DNA of 64,000 nucleotides from Betaproteobacteria bacterium (GTDB lineage Bacteria > Pseudomonadota > Gammaproteobacteria > Burkholderiales > Thiobacillaceae). Both the position numbers and the translations under genes were made by a program. Each line of letters opens with the position of its first letter. Within the stretch, counting starts at the first letter, position 1. The notes beneath the pieces are model-generated. The model did no database searches. It worked only from the letters and a program-made list of their open reading frames with translations, and was not told the origin of the DNA. This document shows, piece by piece, positions 1 through 9,102 of the stretch. Where the stretch lies: NCBI GenBank assembly GCA_016234655.1, contig JACRAU010000031.1, positions 110,737-174,736 on the forward strand. Direction: 5' to 3'.

Positions 1-1
1 C

Positions 2-913
2 GACCTCATGTTCCAGGCGCAGACCGTGCATCGCGCCCATTTCGACCCGAACGCGGTGCAACTCTCGACCCTGCTGTCGATCAAGACCGGCGGTTGCTCC
101 GAGGACTGCGGCTATTGCTCGCAGTCGGCCCGGCATGGCACCGATGTCGAGAAAGAGAAACTCTTGGATGTCGCCAAGGTGGTGGAGGCGGCGCAGTCGG
201 CCAAGGCCAGCGGCGCCACCCGCTTCTGCATGGGTGCCGCCTGGCGCGGCCCGAAGGAGAAGGACCTGGAGCCGGTGCTGGCAATGGTGCGCCAGGTGAA
301 GGCGCTGGGCATGGAGACCTGCGTCACCCTGGGCATGTTGAAAGAGGGCCAGGCCGAAAAACTCAAAGCGGCCGGCCTCGACTACTACAACCACAACCTC
401 GATACCTCGCCCGAGTTCTACGGCCAGGTCGTTACCAGCCATGGCTATCAGGACCGGCTGGACACCCTGCAAGAGGTGCGCGACGCAGGCCTTGCCGTCT
501 GTTGCGGCGGCATCGTCGGCATGGGCGAATCGCGCCGCGAGCGCGCCGGCCTGATCGCGCAGTTGGCCAAGCTCGACCCGCAGCCGGAGTCGGTGCCGAT
601 CAATATGCTGGTGAAGGTAGGCGGCACGCCGATGCAGGACGAGAACGATCTCGACCCGCTGGAGTTCGTTCGCACCATCGCCGTGGCCCGCATCACCATG
701 CCGAAATCGCATGTTCGGCTGTCGGCCGGCCGGCAGAGCTTAAGCGAGGGCGTGCAGGCCCTGTGTTTCCTGGCCGGCGCCAACTCGATCTTCTACGGCG
801 ACAAATTGCTCACCACGGGCAATCCCGATGTCGAGGCCGACCGGGCATTGTTCGCTAAGCTCGGCCTGCGGTCGGAAGTGCATGCCGAGCGTCGCTGCGC
901 CGGCCACGATTGA
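2..913 (+). CDS. bioB: Biotin synthase BioB, 5' end cut by window edge
   Basis: BioB is a radical SAM enzyme that inserts sulfur into dethiobiotin, the last step of biotin synthesis. The reading frame is already open at base 2, so the N-terminus lies outside the window. The visible part has the radical SAM cysteine motif C-x3-C-x2-C, read as [10 protein letters not shown], at residues 30, 34 and 37 counted from the Met at base 8. The conserved stretches around YYNHNLDTS and the C-terminal RLSAGR segment are also present. It is the first visible gene of a bioB-F-H-C-D cluster on one strand; bioF starts 21 bases downstream. Nothing looks broken apart from the edge truncation. Confidence 0.97.
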   Translation, partial: DLMFQAQTVHRAHFDPNAVQLSTLLSIKTGGCSEDCGYCSQSARHGTDVEKEKLLDVAKVVEAAQSAKASGATRFCMGAAWRGPKEKDLEPVLAMVRQVKALGMETCVTLGMLKEGQAEKLKAAGLDYYNHNLDTSPEFYGQVVTSHGYQDRLDTLQEVRDAGLAVCCGGIVGMGESRRERAGLIAQLAKLDPQPESVPINMLVKVGGTPMQDENDLDPLEFVRTIAVARITMPKSHVRLSAGRQSLSEGVQALCFLAGANSIFYGDKLLTTGNPDVEADRALFAKLGLRSEVHAERRCAGHD

Positions 914-934
914 GCGCCGACGGAGTTCGCGATC

Positions 935-2116
935 ATGGATAAGCGAGTCGGGCTGATCGACATGCTCGCGGCGGAACTGGCCGAGTTGGAGGCCCAGGGC
1001 CTCAAGCGCCGCCGCCGCACGCTGGAGATGCCGTCGCGCGCCCACATGATGCTCGACGGCCATCCGGTGATTTCCTTTTGCAACAACGATTACCTGGGCC
1101 TGGCCGGCCATACCGATCTGATCCATGCCAGTCGCGACGCTGCGGTCGAGGCCGGCGTCGGCGCCGGATCGGCCCATCTGGTGGCCGGCCATCACCGCTT
1201 GCACGCGCAGTTGGAAAAAGAGCTGGCCGATTTTGTCGGTATGCAGGACGCCTTGCTGTTCTCCACCGGCTACATGGCCAACATCGGTGCGGTCACCGCC
1301 CTGGTCGGTCGAGGCGACGCAGTGTTCGGCGACAAGCTCAATCACGCCTCGCTGGTCGATGCCTGCCTGTTGTCGCGGGCGGAGCTGACCCGCTATCCGC
1401 ACGGCGACCTCGATTTTCTCGAAGCGAAGCTCAAAGTCAGCACGGCCAGACGCAAGCTGGTGGCGACCGATGCGGTGTTCAGCATGGACGGCGACATCGC
1501 GCCGTTGCCCGAGCTGCTGGCGCTGTGCGAACGCTACGACGCCTGGCTGCTGGTCGACGATGCCCACGGCTTCGGCGTGCTGGGCGAACACGGCCGGGGT
1601 GTGCTGGAGCATTTCGCCACTCGCCACTCGCCACTCGCCACTCGCCTGATTTACATGGCCACCTTGGGCAAGGCGGCCGGCGTGTTCGGCGCCTTCGTCG
1701 CCGGCCACCCAACCTTGATCGAATGGCTGGTGAACAAGGCGCGCACCTATGTCTACACCACGGCGACACCGCCCATGCTGGCGGCGGCGGTGTCGACCTC
1801 GCTCAAGCTGATCGCGGCCGATGACTGGCGCCGCATACGGCTCAAGGAGCTGATCGCGCAATTGCGCGAGGGCATGGCGGGCCAGCCTTGGACGCTGATG
1901 GAGTCGAACACGCCGATCCAGCCGCTGGTCGTCGGCGACAATGCGACGGCGCTGCGCTTGGCCGAGGCCTTGCGCGAGCGCGGTGTCATGGTTCCCGCGA
2001 TTCGTCCGCCGACGGTGCCGCAGGGCACTGCGCGGCTGCGCATCTCGTTGTCGGCCGCGCATGCCGCGGCCGATGTCGAGCGCCTGCTGGCGACCTTGAG
2101 AGACTTGGCTGGATGA
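935..2116 (+). CDS. bioF: 8-amino-7-oxononanoate synthase BioF
   Basis: This PLP enzyme of the alpha-oxoamine synthase family condenses pimeloyl-ACP with alanine, the first step of biotin ring assembly. It has 393 residues, usual for the family. The PLP lysine is Lys246 in TLGKAAG, and the PLP-binding DDAHGFGVLG segment lies upstream. Just before the lysine motif the gene carries 33 bases (1614-1646) of a 7-base tandem repeat, giving the local peptide TRHSPLATR, which is not a usual BioF feature. The stop overlaps the bioH start (ATGA), implying translational coupling. The insertion keeps frame, so the enzyme is probably made, though activity cannot be judged from sequence. Confidence 0.96.
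   Translation: MDKRVGLIDMLAAELAELEAQGLKRRRRTLEMPSRAHMMLDGHPVISFCNNDYLGLAGHTDLIHASRDAAVEAGVGAGSAHLVAGHHRLHAQLEKELADFVGMQDALLFSTGYMANIGAVTALVGRGDAVFGDKLNHASLVDACLLSRAELTRYPHGDLDFLEAKLKVSTARRKLVATDAVFSMDGDIAPLPELLALCERYDAWLLVDDAHGFGVLGEHGRGVLEHFATRHSPLATRLIYMATLGKAAGVFGAFVAGHPTLIEWLVNKARTYVYTTATPPMLAAAVSTSLKLIAADDWRRIRLKELIAQLREGMAGQPWTLMESNTPIQPLVVGDNATALRLAEALRERGVMVPAIRPPTVPQGTARLRISLSAAHAAADVERLLATLRDLAG
1614..1646 (+). repeat. 7-bp tandem repeat inside bioF
   Basis: Four complete copies and a partial fifth of TCGCCAC lie in tandem within bioF. The total of 33 bases is 11 codons, so frame is kept. The reverse-complement phase, GCGAGTG, belongs to the same degenerate heptamer family seen near 24233, 32132, 41354 and 54371. 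Confidence 0.9.
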
Positions 2117-2949
2117 CGCCGCTGACCCTGCTGCATGGCTGGGGTCTGCATGGCGGTATCTGGGATACGCTGCGTGCAGACCTGCCCGAACGGGTGATGC
2201 ATACCCCCGACCTGCCCGGTTACTGCGACACGCCGACGGTCACGCCGTACAGCGCAGAACGTCTGGCCGACGCCATCGCGCCGACCTTGCCCGATGCCGG
2301 CCTGCTGCTCGGCTGGTCCATGGGCGGCATGGTGGCCCTGGCGCTGGCGGCGCGGCACCCGCACAAGGTGCGGGCGCTGGTGCTGGTGGCGGCCACGCCG
2401 AGTTATGTGAATCGCGCCGGTTGGGACAAGGGGTTGACGCCGGAATTGCTGGCGAGCTTCGCCGAGGGCGTGCAGCGCGATTACCGCGCGACCTTGCTGC
2501 GCTTTCTCTCCTTGCAGGCGCGCGGCGGCGATGCGGCGCGCGAAGTGATCGGCCGCTTGCGCGAGTCGGTGTTCGCCCGCGGCGAGCCGAGCGCGGCCGC
2601 GCTGGCCGACGGCCTGGAGCTGCTGCGCACGGTCGATCTGCGCGAGCAGGCAAAACAAATTCAAGCGCCGACCCTGGTGCTGCACGGCGGTTACGATGGC
2701 CTGTGTCTGCCCGAGGCGGCCGAGTGGCTGGCCGGTGAACTGCCGAACGCGCGGTTGGCCTTGCACCCCAAGGCGGCGCATGCGCCGTTCCTGTCGCACC
2801 CGGCGTGGTTCGCCGAACAATTGAAAGGCTTTTTGCGTGAGCACCGTGAAAGTGGCTCGCGTAGCGAAGCTAAATCACTTTTATCCTCGCATAACGGGGG
2901 CTCCCCCTCCGGGGGAGAGGTAGGAGAGAGGGAACAGTCATGGACATGA
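2113..2949 (+). CDS. bioH: Pimeloyl-ACP methyl ester esterase BioH
   Basis: BioH is an alpha/beta hydrolase that releases pimeloyl-ACP from its methyl ester after fatty-acid-type elongation. The start is the ATG overlapping the bioF stop. The protein has 278 residues with nucleophile Ser69 in GWSMGG, Asp195 in the HGGYDG segment and His223 in AAHAPF, a complete triad. From about residue 245 the sequence (SGSRSEAKSLL onward, with SPSGGEVGERE) is low complexity. It is encoded by a GC-rich palindrome rather than by normal family sequence, so the native C-terminus seems to have been extended by a repeat. The 3' end overlaps the bioC start by ten bases. Confidence 0.93.
   Translation: MTPLTLLHGWGLHGGIWDTLRADLPERVMHTPDLPGYCDTPTVTPYSAERLADAIAPTLPDAGLLLGWSMGGMVALALAARHPHKVRALVLVAATPSYVNRAGWDKGLTPELLASFAEGVQRDYRATLLRFLSLQARGGDAAREVIGRLRESVFARGEPSAAALADGLELLRTVDLREQAKQIQAPTLVLHGGYDGLCLPEAAEWLAGELPNARLALHPKAAHAPFLSHPAWFAEQLKGFLREHRESGSRSEAKSLLSSHNGGSPSGGEVGEREQSWT
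2895..2937. repeat. REP-like palindrome at the bioH/bioC junction
   Basis: CTCCCCC (2901-2907), a 3-base loop and GGGGGAG (2911-2917) form a GC hairpin. It is followed by a purine-rich GAGAGG-type stretch. It encodes the bioH tail and provides the purine-rich ribosome binding site ahead of bioC. It resembles the elements inside the genes at 32250 and 61640. Confidence 0.7.
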
Positions 2950-3842
2950 CTGTAAAGCAGCTCATTCGCCGTTCCTTCGAGCGTGCCGCGCCGACTTATG
3001 AAGCGGCGGCGAGCTTGCAGAAGGAGATCGCCCGCCGGCTGGACGATCACCTGGAAGAGATGCGTATCGAGCCGAAGCGCATCCTCGATGCCGGCTGCGG
3101 GCCGGGCATCGCCTTCGACCTGCTGCGCGCCCGCTATCCGCAGGCCGAGCTGATCGGGCTCGACCTGGCCCACGCCATGTTGCGGCAGGCGCGCGGCCAT
3201 GCCGTGCCGCCCACCCTGTTCGGCCGCCTGGCCAAGCTGTGGCAGTCGGTGCCGGATGTGCGCTATGTCTGCGGCGACATCGAGGCCTTGCCCTTGGCCA
3301 AGGGCAGCGTGGACCTGATCTGGTCCAACCTGGCCTTGCAATGGGCGACCGACCTGCCCGGCGCCTTGCGCCAGTTGCGCCGGGCCTTGCGGCCCGACGG
3401 CCTGCTGCTGTTCAGCACCTTCGGCCCGGATACCTTGAAGGAACTGCGCGCGGCCTTCGCCGGGCTGGACGGCCACAACCACGTCAACCGTTTTATCGAC
3501 ATGCACGATATCGGCGACACGCTGATGCATGCCGGCTTCGCCCATCCGGTGATGGAGATGGAGTTGATCACCGTGACCTATGCTGATCTGAAGGGCGTGC
3601 TGCGCGAGCTGAAGGGGATCGGCGCCCACACGGTGCTTGAGGGCGGCCGTCCCGGCCTGATGGGTCGGCGCGAATGGCAGCGATTGAGCCAGAACTACGA
3701 GCGCTTTCGCCGCGAGGGCCGGCTGCCCGCCACCTTCGAGGTGGTCTACGGCCATGCCTGGGCCGGACGCGAAGACAGGCGGGAGGACGGCCGGCAAGTG
3801 ATCGAGTTCCGGATTCAACAACGAAAGGCGGGGTTAAGGTAA
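2940..3842 (+). CDS. bioC: Malonyl-ACP O-methyltransferase BioC
   Basis: BioC methylates the free carboxyl of malonyl-ACP so that fatty acid synthesis can elongate it to pimeloyl-ACP methyl ester; BioH later removes the methyl. It is a class I SAM-dependent methyltransferase of 300 residues. The SAM-binding motif ILDAGCGPG is at residues 48-56, and SNLALQW of the BioC type follows. A second in-frame Met lies two codons in, so the start could be 2946. The ribosome binding site lies within the repeat-derived sequence at the end of bioH. The stop overlaps the bioD start as TAATG. Confidence 0.94.
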   Translation: MDMTVKQLIRRSFERAAPTYEAAASLQKEIARRLDDHLEEMRIEPKRILDAGCGPGIAFDLLRARYPQAELIGLDLAHAMLRQARGHAVPPTLFGRLAKLWQSVPDVRYVCGDIEALPLAKGSVDLIWSNLALQWATDLPGALRQLRRALRPDGLLLFSTFGPDTLKELRAAFAGLDGHNHVNRFIDMHDIGDTLMHAGFAHPVMEMELITVTYADLKGVLRELKGIGAHTVLEGGRPGLMGRREWQRLSQNYERFRREGRLPATFEVVYGHAWAGREDRREDGRQVIEFRIQQRKAGLR

Positions 3843-4534
3843 TGCCAGGCATCTTGGTTACCGGCACCGACACCGGCGTGGGCAAGACCCTGGTCGCCGC
3901 CGCGCTGCTCGAGGGCCTGAAGGCGCAGGGCGTCCGCGCGGTCGGCATGAAACCGGTGGCGGCGGGCTGCAAACTGGTCGATGGCGTATGGACCAACGAA
4001 GATGTGGCGCGCTTGCGCGCGGCATCCGGCATCCAGGCGCCGCCGGCGCTGGTCAACCCGTATTTGCTGCGCGATGCGGTGGCGCCGCATATCGCGGCCG
4101 AGCGCGAAGGCCGGCGCATCGAGATCGCGCCTATCGTCGAGGCCTATCGGCAATTGGCGCAACTGGCCGAGCTGGTCGTGGTCGAGGGGGTGGGGGGCTT
4201 CAAGGTGCCGCTCAACGAGCGGGAAGACACGGCGGACCTGGCGGCGGCCCTGGGCCTGCCGGTGATCCTGGTCGTCGGCATGCGCCTGGGTTGCCTGAAC
4301 CACGCCATGCTGACCATGGAGGCGATCAGGGCGCGCGGTCTGCGTCCGATCGGCTGGGTGGCGAACCAGCTCGATCCGTCCATGCACGGCTTTATCGAAA
4401 ACCGGCAGGCCTTGCAGGCTGGGTTGAAAATACCCTGTCTCGGCATCTTGCCGTGGCTGCCCAATTTTGGTGCAAGCCAGATCGCGAAAAACCTTGATGT
4501 CAGGGCGGTTTTTGCTTCTGTTGCCGCTCGGTAA
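3842..4534 (+). CDS. bioD: ATP-dependent dethiobiotin synthetase BioD
   Basis: BioD closes the ureido ring of dethiobiotin from diaminopelargonic acid, CO2 and ATP. The ATG overlaps the bioC stop and gives 230 residues, the family length. The P-loop GTDTGVGKT is at residues 8-16, KPVAAGC follows, and VVEGVGGFKVPL is the second nucleotide-site motif. It is the last gene of the cluster. No bioA for the aminotransferase step is seen in the window; it could lie upstream of bioB or elsewhere. Confidence 0.96.
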   Translation: MPGILVTGTDTGVGKTLVAAALLEGLKAQGVRAVGMKPVAAGCKLVDGVWTNEDVARLRAASGIQAPPALVNPYLLRDAVAPHIAAEREGRRIEIAPIVEAYRQLAQLAELVVVEGVGGFKVPLNEREDTADLAAALGLPVILVVGMRLGCLNHAMLTMEAIRARGLRPIGWVANQLDPSMHGFIENRQALQAGLKIPCLGILPWLPNFGASQIAKNLDVRAVFASVAAR

Positions 4535-4590
4535 GAAGACCACTAGGTCTTATTAGTGGCTAAAAGGCCGGCCCGTAGAAGAAATATACC

Positions 4591-4619
4591 TTGTCTTACT
4601 ACCTCCAGCGGGGTACTTT
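4591..4619 (+). promoter_or_regulatory. Candidate promoter for the cytochrome oxidase operon
   Basis: TTGTCT (4591-4596) and TACTTT (4614-4619) are 17 bases apart, about 75 bases before coxB. The 158-base gap between bioD and coxB also holds a short hairpin (CCACTA/TAGTGG near 4541) just after bioD and a GCGAC/GTCGC hairpin near 4627. Assignment is by eye only. Confidence 0.4.
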
Positions 4620-4692
4620 TCCGCCGCGACGTTTTGTCGCAGGCGCCAATAGAAATACCCGCTCTGCGTCGTTTATTAATTGGAGGATGACT

Positions 4693-5814
4693 ATGGGACA
4701 TCGACGCCCGTTGCCTGTCGTACTCGCCAGTTTGCTGGCAGGCCTTGCCTTCCCGGCCTTGGCCGATTATCAGCTGAATTTCCCCCCGCCCAAGACCGGC
4801 TTGGCCCAGCAAATCTATGACATGAACGTCTGGGTCATGTGGATCTGCGTCGGCATCTTCGTGGTGGTGTTCGGCGCGATGTTCTACGCCATCTGGAAGC
4901 ACCGTAAATCGGTCGGCCACAAGGCCGAGCAGTTCCACGAGAGCACCACGGTCGAGATCATCTGGACCACGATCCCGTTCCTGATCCTGGTCGCCATGGC
5001 CTGGCCGGCGACCAAGCTCATCATCGAGCAGAAGGACACCAGCAACCCGGATGTCACCGTCAAGGTGGTGGGTTACCAGTGGAAGTGGGAATACGACTAC
5101 CTGCAGGACGGCGTGAAGTTCATGAGCGTGTTGTCCACCCCGCGCGAGCAGATCGAAAACAAGGCCGAGAAGGGCGCCAACTACCTGCTCGAGGTCGATG
5201 AGCCCATGGTGGTGCCGGTCGGCAAGAAGGTCCGTCTGCTGCTGACCGCCAACGACGTGATCCACGCCTGGTGGGTGCCGGCCTTCGGCATCAAGCAGGA
5301 CGCGATTCCGGGCTTCGTCCGCGATGCCTGGTTCACGGCCAACGAAGTGGGTACCTACCGCGGCCAATGCGCCGAGTTGTGCGGCAAGGACCATGGCTTC
5401 ATGCCCATCGTGGTCGAGGTCAAGTCCGAGGCGGACTACAAGGCATGGCTGGAGGCCAAGAAGGCCAAGGCGGCCGCGGCTGCCGGCGATGCCGGCAAGG
5501 TCTTCACCCAGGCAGAGCTGATGGAGCGCGGCGCCAAGGTATATAACGCCAACTGTGCCTCCTGCCACCTGCCTGACGGCAAGGGTATCCCGGGCGCGTT
5601 CCCGGCGATCACCGGCTCGAAGATCGCGACCGGTGCCAAGGAAGGCCATATCGGGATGGCGCTGATCGGCAAGCCGGGCACGGCGATGCCGGGCTTCGGT
5701 CCGCAGTTGAACGATGCCGACATCGCGGCGGTGGTGACCTATCAGCGTAACGGCCTGGGCAACAGCACGGGCGACCTGGTACAGCCGGCCGACGTCAAGG
5801 CCCTGCGCAAGTAA
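4693..5814 (+). CDS. coxB: Cytochrome c oxidase subunit II with fused cytochrome c (caa3 type)
   Basis: This subunit takes electrons from cytochrome c and passes them through CuA to subunit I. The ATG at 4693 is chosen because GGAGG lies six bases upstream and a signal peptide follows (basic start, hydrophobic core, FPALA before the mature end at about residue 25). Two membrane helices lie near residues 47-68 and 90-110. The CuA domain has CAELCGKDHGFM. A C-terminal extension holds a heme c motif (CASCH), so the electron donor domain is fused, as in caa3 oxidases. Length is 373 residues. It is followed 18 bases on by ctaD. Confidence 0.97.
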   Translation: MGHRRPLPVVLASLLAGLAFPALADYQLNFPPPKTGLAQQIYDMNVWVMWICVGIFVVVFGAMFYAIWKHRKSVGHKAEQFHESTTVEIIWTTIPFLILVAMAWPATKLIIEQKDTSNPDVTVKVVGYQWKWEYDYLQDGVKFMSVLSTPREQIENKAEKGANYLLEVDEPMVVPVGKKVRLLLTANDVIHAWWVPAFGIKQDAIPGFVRDAWFTANEVGTYRGQCAELCGKDHGFMPIVVEVKSEADYKAWLEAKKAKAAAAAGDAGKVFTQAELMERGAKVYNANCASCHLPDGKGIPGAFPAITGSKIATGAKEGHIGMALIGKPGTAMPGFGPQLNDADIAAVVTYQRNGLGNSTGDLVQPADVKALRK

Positions 5815-5832
5815 TTTAAGGAGACCAAATCC

Positions 5833-7401
5833 ATGGAAGCACACGCTACGGAGCACGGTCACGGCGCACCCAAAGGCATTACGCGCTGGCTGACCACGAC
5901 CAACCATAAGGACATCGGCACCATGTATCTGTGGTTTGCCGCTGCGATGTTCCTGTTCGCCGGCCTGATGGCCATGGCGATCCGGGCCGAGCTGTTCGAG
6001 CCCGGCATGCAGATCATGAGCCCCGATTACTTCAATCAGCTCACGACCCTGCATGGCCTGATCATGGTGTTCGGCGCGATCATGCCGGCCATGGCGGGCT
6101 TCGCCAACTGGCAGATACCGATGATGATCGGCGCGCCCGACATGGCCTTCCCGCGCATGAACAACTGGAGCTTCTGGATACTGCCGGCCGCGGCGATCCT
6201 GCTGGTGCTCTCGATGGTCCTGCCGGGCGGTGCCGTGGCTACGGGTTGGACGCTGTATCCGCCGCTGTATATGCAGGGCGGCATCAGCTACGACCTGACC
6301 ATCTTCGCGGTGCACATCCTGGGCGCCTCGTCGATCATGGCCTCGCTGAACATCATCACCACCATCCTCAACATGCGTGCCCCCGGCATGACCCTGATGA
6401 AGATGCCGCTGTTCGTCTGGACCTGGCTGATCACCGCCTTCCTGTTGATCGCGGTGATGCCGGTGCTGGCCGGTGCGGTGACCATGTTGCTGACCGACCG
6501 CAACTTCGGCACCCACTTCTTCGACGCCGCCGGCGGCGGTGACCCGGTGCTGTTCCAGCACGTGTTCTGGTTCTTCGGCCACCCCGAGGTGTACATCCTG
6601 ATCCTGCCGGCCTTCGGTATCGTGTCGCAGATCATCCCGACCTTCTCGCGCAAGCCGCTGTTCGGCTATGCCTCGATGGTCTACGCCACCGCCTCGATCG
6701 CCATCCTGTCCTTCTTCGTCTGGGCGCACCACATGTTCACCGTGGGCATGCCCGCCGTCGGCCAGTTGTACTTCATGTACGCGACCATGCTGATCGCGGT
6801 GCCGACCGGGGTGAAGGTGTTCAACTGGGTGGCCACGATGTGGAAGGGCAGCCTGACCTTCGAGACCCCGATGCTGTTCGCCGTCGGCTTCGTCAGCATG
6901 TTCACCATCGGCGGCTTCACCGGCCTGGTGCTGGCCATGGCGCCGATCGACATCCAGATGCAGGATACCTACTACGTGGTGGCGCACTTCCATTACGTGC
7001 TGGTGTCCGGCGCGCTGTTCGCGATCTTCGCCGGCGTCTATTACTGGCTGCCGAAGTGGACCGGCCACATGTACAACGAGACCCTGGGCAAATGGCACTT
7101 CTGGCTGTCCATGATCTCGTTCAACGTGTTGTTCTTCCCGCAGCACTTCCTGGGCATGGCCGGCATGCCGCGCCGTATCCCCGATTACGCGCTGCAATTC
7201 GCCGAGTTCAACCAGATATCCTCGATCGGCGGCTTCGTCTTCGGTGCCAGCCAGATACTGATGCTGATCGTGATCGTCCAGTGCATCCGCGGCGGCAAGA
7301 AGGCCGAGGCCGTGGTTTGGGAAGATGCCAAGGGTCTGGAGTGGACCGTGCCTTCGCCGCCGCCGTACCACACCTTCGAGACCGCACCGGAGGTCAAGTG
7401 A
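5833..7401 (+). CDS. ctaD: Cytochrome c oxidase subunit I
   Basis: This is the catalytic heme-copper subunit of the aa3/caa3 oxidase; it reduces O2 and pumps protons. It has 522 residues and about 12 membrane helices. CuB and heme ligands are visible in [14 protein letters not shown] (the His-Tyr pair), WAHHMFTVG and [12 protein letters not shown]. An AAGG-type ribosome binding site lies just upstream. The stop overlaps the ATG of the next small gene. Confidence 0.98.
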   Translation: MEAHATEHGHGAPKGITRWLTTTNHKDIGTMYLWFAAAMFLFAGLMAMAIRAELFEPGMQIMSPDYFNQLTTLHGLIMVFGAIMPAMAGFANWQIPMMIGAPDMAFPRMNNWSFWILPAAAILLVLSMVLPGGAVATGWTLYPPLYMQGGISYDLTIFAVHILGASSIMASLNIITTILNMRAPGMTLMKMPLFVWTWLITAFLLIAVMPVLAGAVTMLLTDRNFGTHFFDAAGGGDPVLFQHVFWFFGHPEVYILILPAFGIVSQIIPTFSRKPLFGYASMVYATASIAILSFFVWAHHMFTVGMPAVGQLYFMYATMLIAVPTGVKVFNWVATMWKGSLTFETPMLFAVGFVSMFTIGGFTGLVLAMAPIDIQMQDTYYVVAHFHYVLVSGALFAIFAGVYYWLPKWTGHMYNETLGKWHFWLSMISFNVLFFPQHFLGMAGMPRRIPDYALQFAEFNQISSIGGFVFGASQILMLIVIVQCIRGGKKAEAVVWEDAKGLEWTVPSPPPYHTFETAPEVK

Positions 7402-7499
7402 TGGACAAGGCCCGCGCCAAGAACATCCGCCTGGCCTTGTTGCTGGCATTGATTCCCGTGGGCCTGTTCATCATCACCATCCTGGGTGGCATCAAGTGA
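7401..7499 (+). CDS. Cytochrome oxidase small assembly protein (32 aa)
   Basis: This 32-residue protein has a basic N-terminus ([10 protein letters not shown]) and one hydrophobic helix. The ATG overlaps the ctaD stop and its own stop overlaps the GTG of ctaG, so it is translationally embedded in the operon. Proteins of this size and position in betaproteobacterial oxidase operons are annotated as small assembly proteins. Its molecular role is not evident from the sequence. It is easily missed by gene callers because it is below 100 bases. Confidence 0.8.
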   Translation: MDKARAKNIRLALLLALIPVGLFIITILGGIK

Positions 7500-8029
7500 C
7501 AGCAGCGGTCAGCCGCGCCAATAGCGTGCTGTTGCGCCGGCTGCTGCTGGTGTCGCTGGGCATGTTCGGTTTCGGTTTTGCCCTGGTGCCGTTGTACGAC
7601 GTGTTGTGCGACGTCACCGGACTGAACCGCGGCGATGTGCAGGCGCTGGCGAAGAACACCCAGGTGGATTACTCCCGGGTGGTCGGCGTGGAAATGGTGG
7701 CCAGCGTGCCCGACTCCCTGCCCGTGCGCCTGATTGCGCCGAACAAGGCCCTGCAAGCCCATCCGGGTGAGTTGGTGCAGACGGAATATGAAGTGGAAAA
7801 CCTGAGTGATCGCGTTTTGGTGACTCAGGCCATTCCGAGTTACAGCCCGCAACTGGCGGCGAAGTACTTCAAGAAGATCGAGTGCTTCTGCTTCCGGGAG
7901 CAGGTGTTGCAGCCTCACGAGAAACGCAAGCTGCCGGTCATGTTTGTGTTGGATAAGGAAACGCCGAAGGATCTGACTTGGCTGGCCCTGTCCTACACCA
8001 TGTTCGAAAGCCCGAAGGCGGCTCGCTGA
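7496..8029 (+). CDS. ctaG: Cytochrome c oxidase assembly protein CtaG (Cox11)
   Basis: Cox11/CtaG delivers copper to the CuB site of subunit I. It has one N-terminal membrane helix and a periplasmic immunoglobulin-like domain. The copper-binding CFCF motif is present in KIECFCFREQ. The start is taken as GTG at 7496, overlapping the previous stop (GTGA), which puts the membrane helix correctly at residues 14-35 and gives 177 residues. A longer upstream frame only reads through the preceding genes. Confidence 0.95.
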   Translation: MTAAVSRANSVLLRRLLLVSLGMFGFGFALVPLYDVLCDVTGLNRGDVQALAKNTQVDYSRVVGVEMVASVPDSLPVRLIAPNKALQAHPGELVQTEYEVENLSDRVLVTQAIPSYSPQLAAKYFKKIECFCFREQVLQPHEKRKLPVMFVLDKETPKDLTWLALSYTMFESPKAAR

Positions 8030-8032
8030 GTG

Positions 8033-8206
8033 ATGTGGAGAGTATGGAAGGCGGTCTTCTGGAGCTTCTTCGGTGTTCGCAAGGGGCGCGATCTGGAGGC
8101 CGATGCGGCACACATCAAGCCGGTGCATATCATTCTGGGCGGCTTGTTGGGTGGTCTGATTTTCGTAGTTTCATTGGTCCTGTTGGTTAACTGGATCACG
8201 CACTGA
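8033..8206 (+). CDS. DUF2970 small membrane protein of the oxidase cluster
   Basis: This 57-residue protein has an amphipathic aromatic N-terminus (MWRVWKAVFWSFFGVRKG) and one C-terminal membrane helix. Its size, the FFGVRKG segment and the position between ctaG and subunit III match DUF2970, a betaproteobacterial family of unknown function. A GTG one codon upstream is an alternative start. The short spacings on both sides support co-transcription. Confidence 0.82.
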   Translation: MWRVWKAVFWSFFGVRKGRDLEADAAHIKPVHIILGGLLGGLIFVVSLVLLVNWITH

Positions 8207-8220
8207 AAGGGGGAGATCTT

Positions 8221-9093
8221 ATGAGTGCGCAAAGCCATGGTGGTTATTATCTGCCGGCACCGTCTTACTGGCCGGTCCTCGGCTCCAGCGCTCTGCTCGG
8301 GCTGACGCTCGGCGCGACGCTGTTCATCAACCAGGTCGCCGGCGGCGGCTGGGTGCTGTTGCTCGGCTTCGCCTTGCTGGTCTGGATGCTGTTCGGCTGG
8401 TTCGGCCAGGTGATCGGCGAGAGCGAGAAGGGCCTGTACAACAAGCAGGTCGATGTCGGCTTCCGCTGGAGCATGAGCTGGTTCATCTTCTCCGAGGTGA
8501 TGTTCTTCTCGGCCTTCTTCGGCGCGCTCTACTATGTACGCATGCTGTCGATGCCGGATCTGGCCACGGGCGACAATGCTCTGCTCTGGCCCGGTTTCAC
8601 CGGCACTTGGCCCAGCGCCGAGGCGGGGGCCGTTGCGGCAGGGCCTGGCTTGAAGGACACCTTCACGCCGATGGCGGCTTGGGGGATTCCGGCTTGGAAC
8701 ACCCTCATCCTGTTGAGCTCGGGCGTCACCGTGACCTGGGCGCACTGGGGCCTGAAGAAGGGTAACCGCAATCAGTTGGTCGCGGGTCTGTTCGCCACCG
8801 TGGCGCTGGGTCTGCTGTTCATCGGTTTGCAGGCCTATGAGTATCACCATGCCTACACCGAACTGGGCCTGACCCTGGGTGCCGGCGTCTACGGTTCGAC
8901 CTTCTTCATGCTGACCGGCTTCCACGGCTTCCACGTGACCCTGGGCACGATCATGCTGATCGTCATCACCGGTCGCAGCATCGCGGGTCACTTCAAGCCG
9001 GAAAGCCACTTCGCCTTCGAAGCGGTGTCCTGGTACTGGCACTTCGTGGACGTGGTCTGGCTCGGCCTATTTATCTTCGTCTACTGGCTGTAA
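8221..9093 (+). CDS. ctaE: Cytochrome c oxidase subunit III
   Basis: Subunit III is the non-catalytic core subunit that stabilises subunit I and its proton uptake path. It has 290 residues and seven predicted membrane helices. Conserved elements include WSMSWFIFSEVMFFSAFF and the C-terminal SWYWHFVDVVWLGLF. The insertion around GLKDTFTPMAAWGIPAWNT is typical of betaproteobacterial forms. An AGGGGGAG ribosome binding site lies about six bases before the ATG. Confidence 0.97.
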   Translation: MSAQSHGGYYLPAPSYWPVLGSSALLGLTLGATLFINQVAGGGWVLLLGFALLVWMLFGWFGQVIGESEKGLYNKQVDVGFRWSMSWFIFSEVMFFSAFFGALYYVRMLSMPDLATGDNALLWPGFTGTWPSAEAGAVAAGPGLKDTFTPMAAWGIPAWNTLILLSSGVTVTWAHWGLKKGNRNQLVAGLFATVALGLLFIGLQAYEYHHAYTELGLTLGAGVYGSTFFMLTGFHGFHVTLGTIMLIVITGRSIAGHFKPESHFAFEAVSWYWHFVDVVWLGLFIFVYWL

Positions 9094-9102
9094 ATCAAAT
9101 GC

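Noticed and set aside
1614..1646. Heptamer tandem repeats as a CRISPR array
   Set aside because: Units are only seven bases with no spacers and no cas genes nearby.
4543..7449. A 968-codon open frame on the minus strand opposite the oxidase genes
   Set aside because: It is a high-GC antisense shadow of coxB and ctaD, rich in His, Gln and Arg with no family resemblance and no ribosome binding site.
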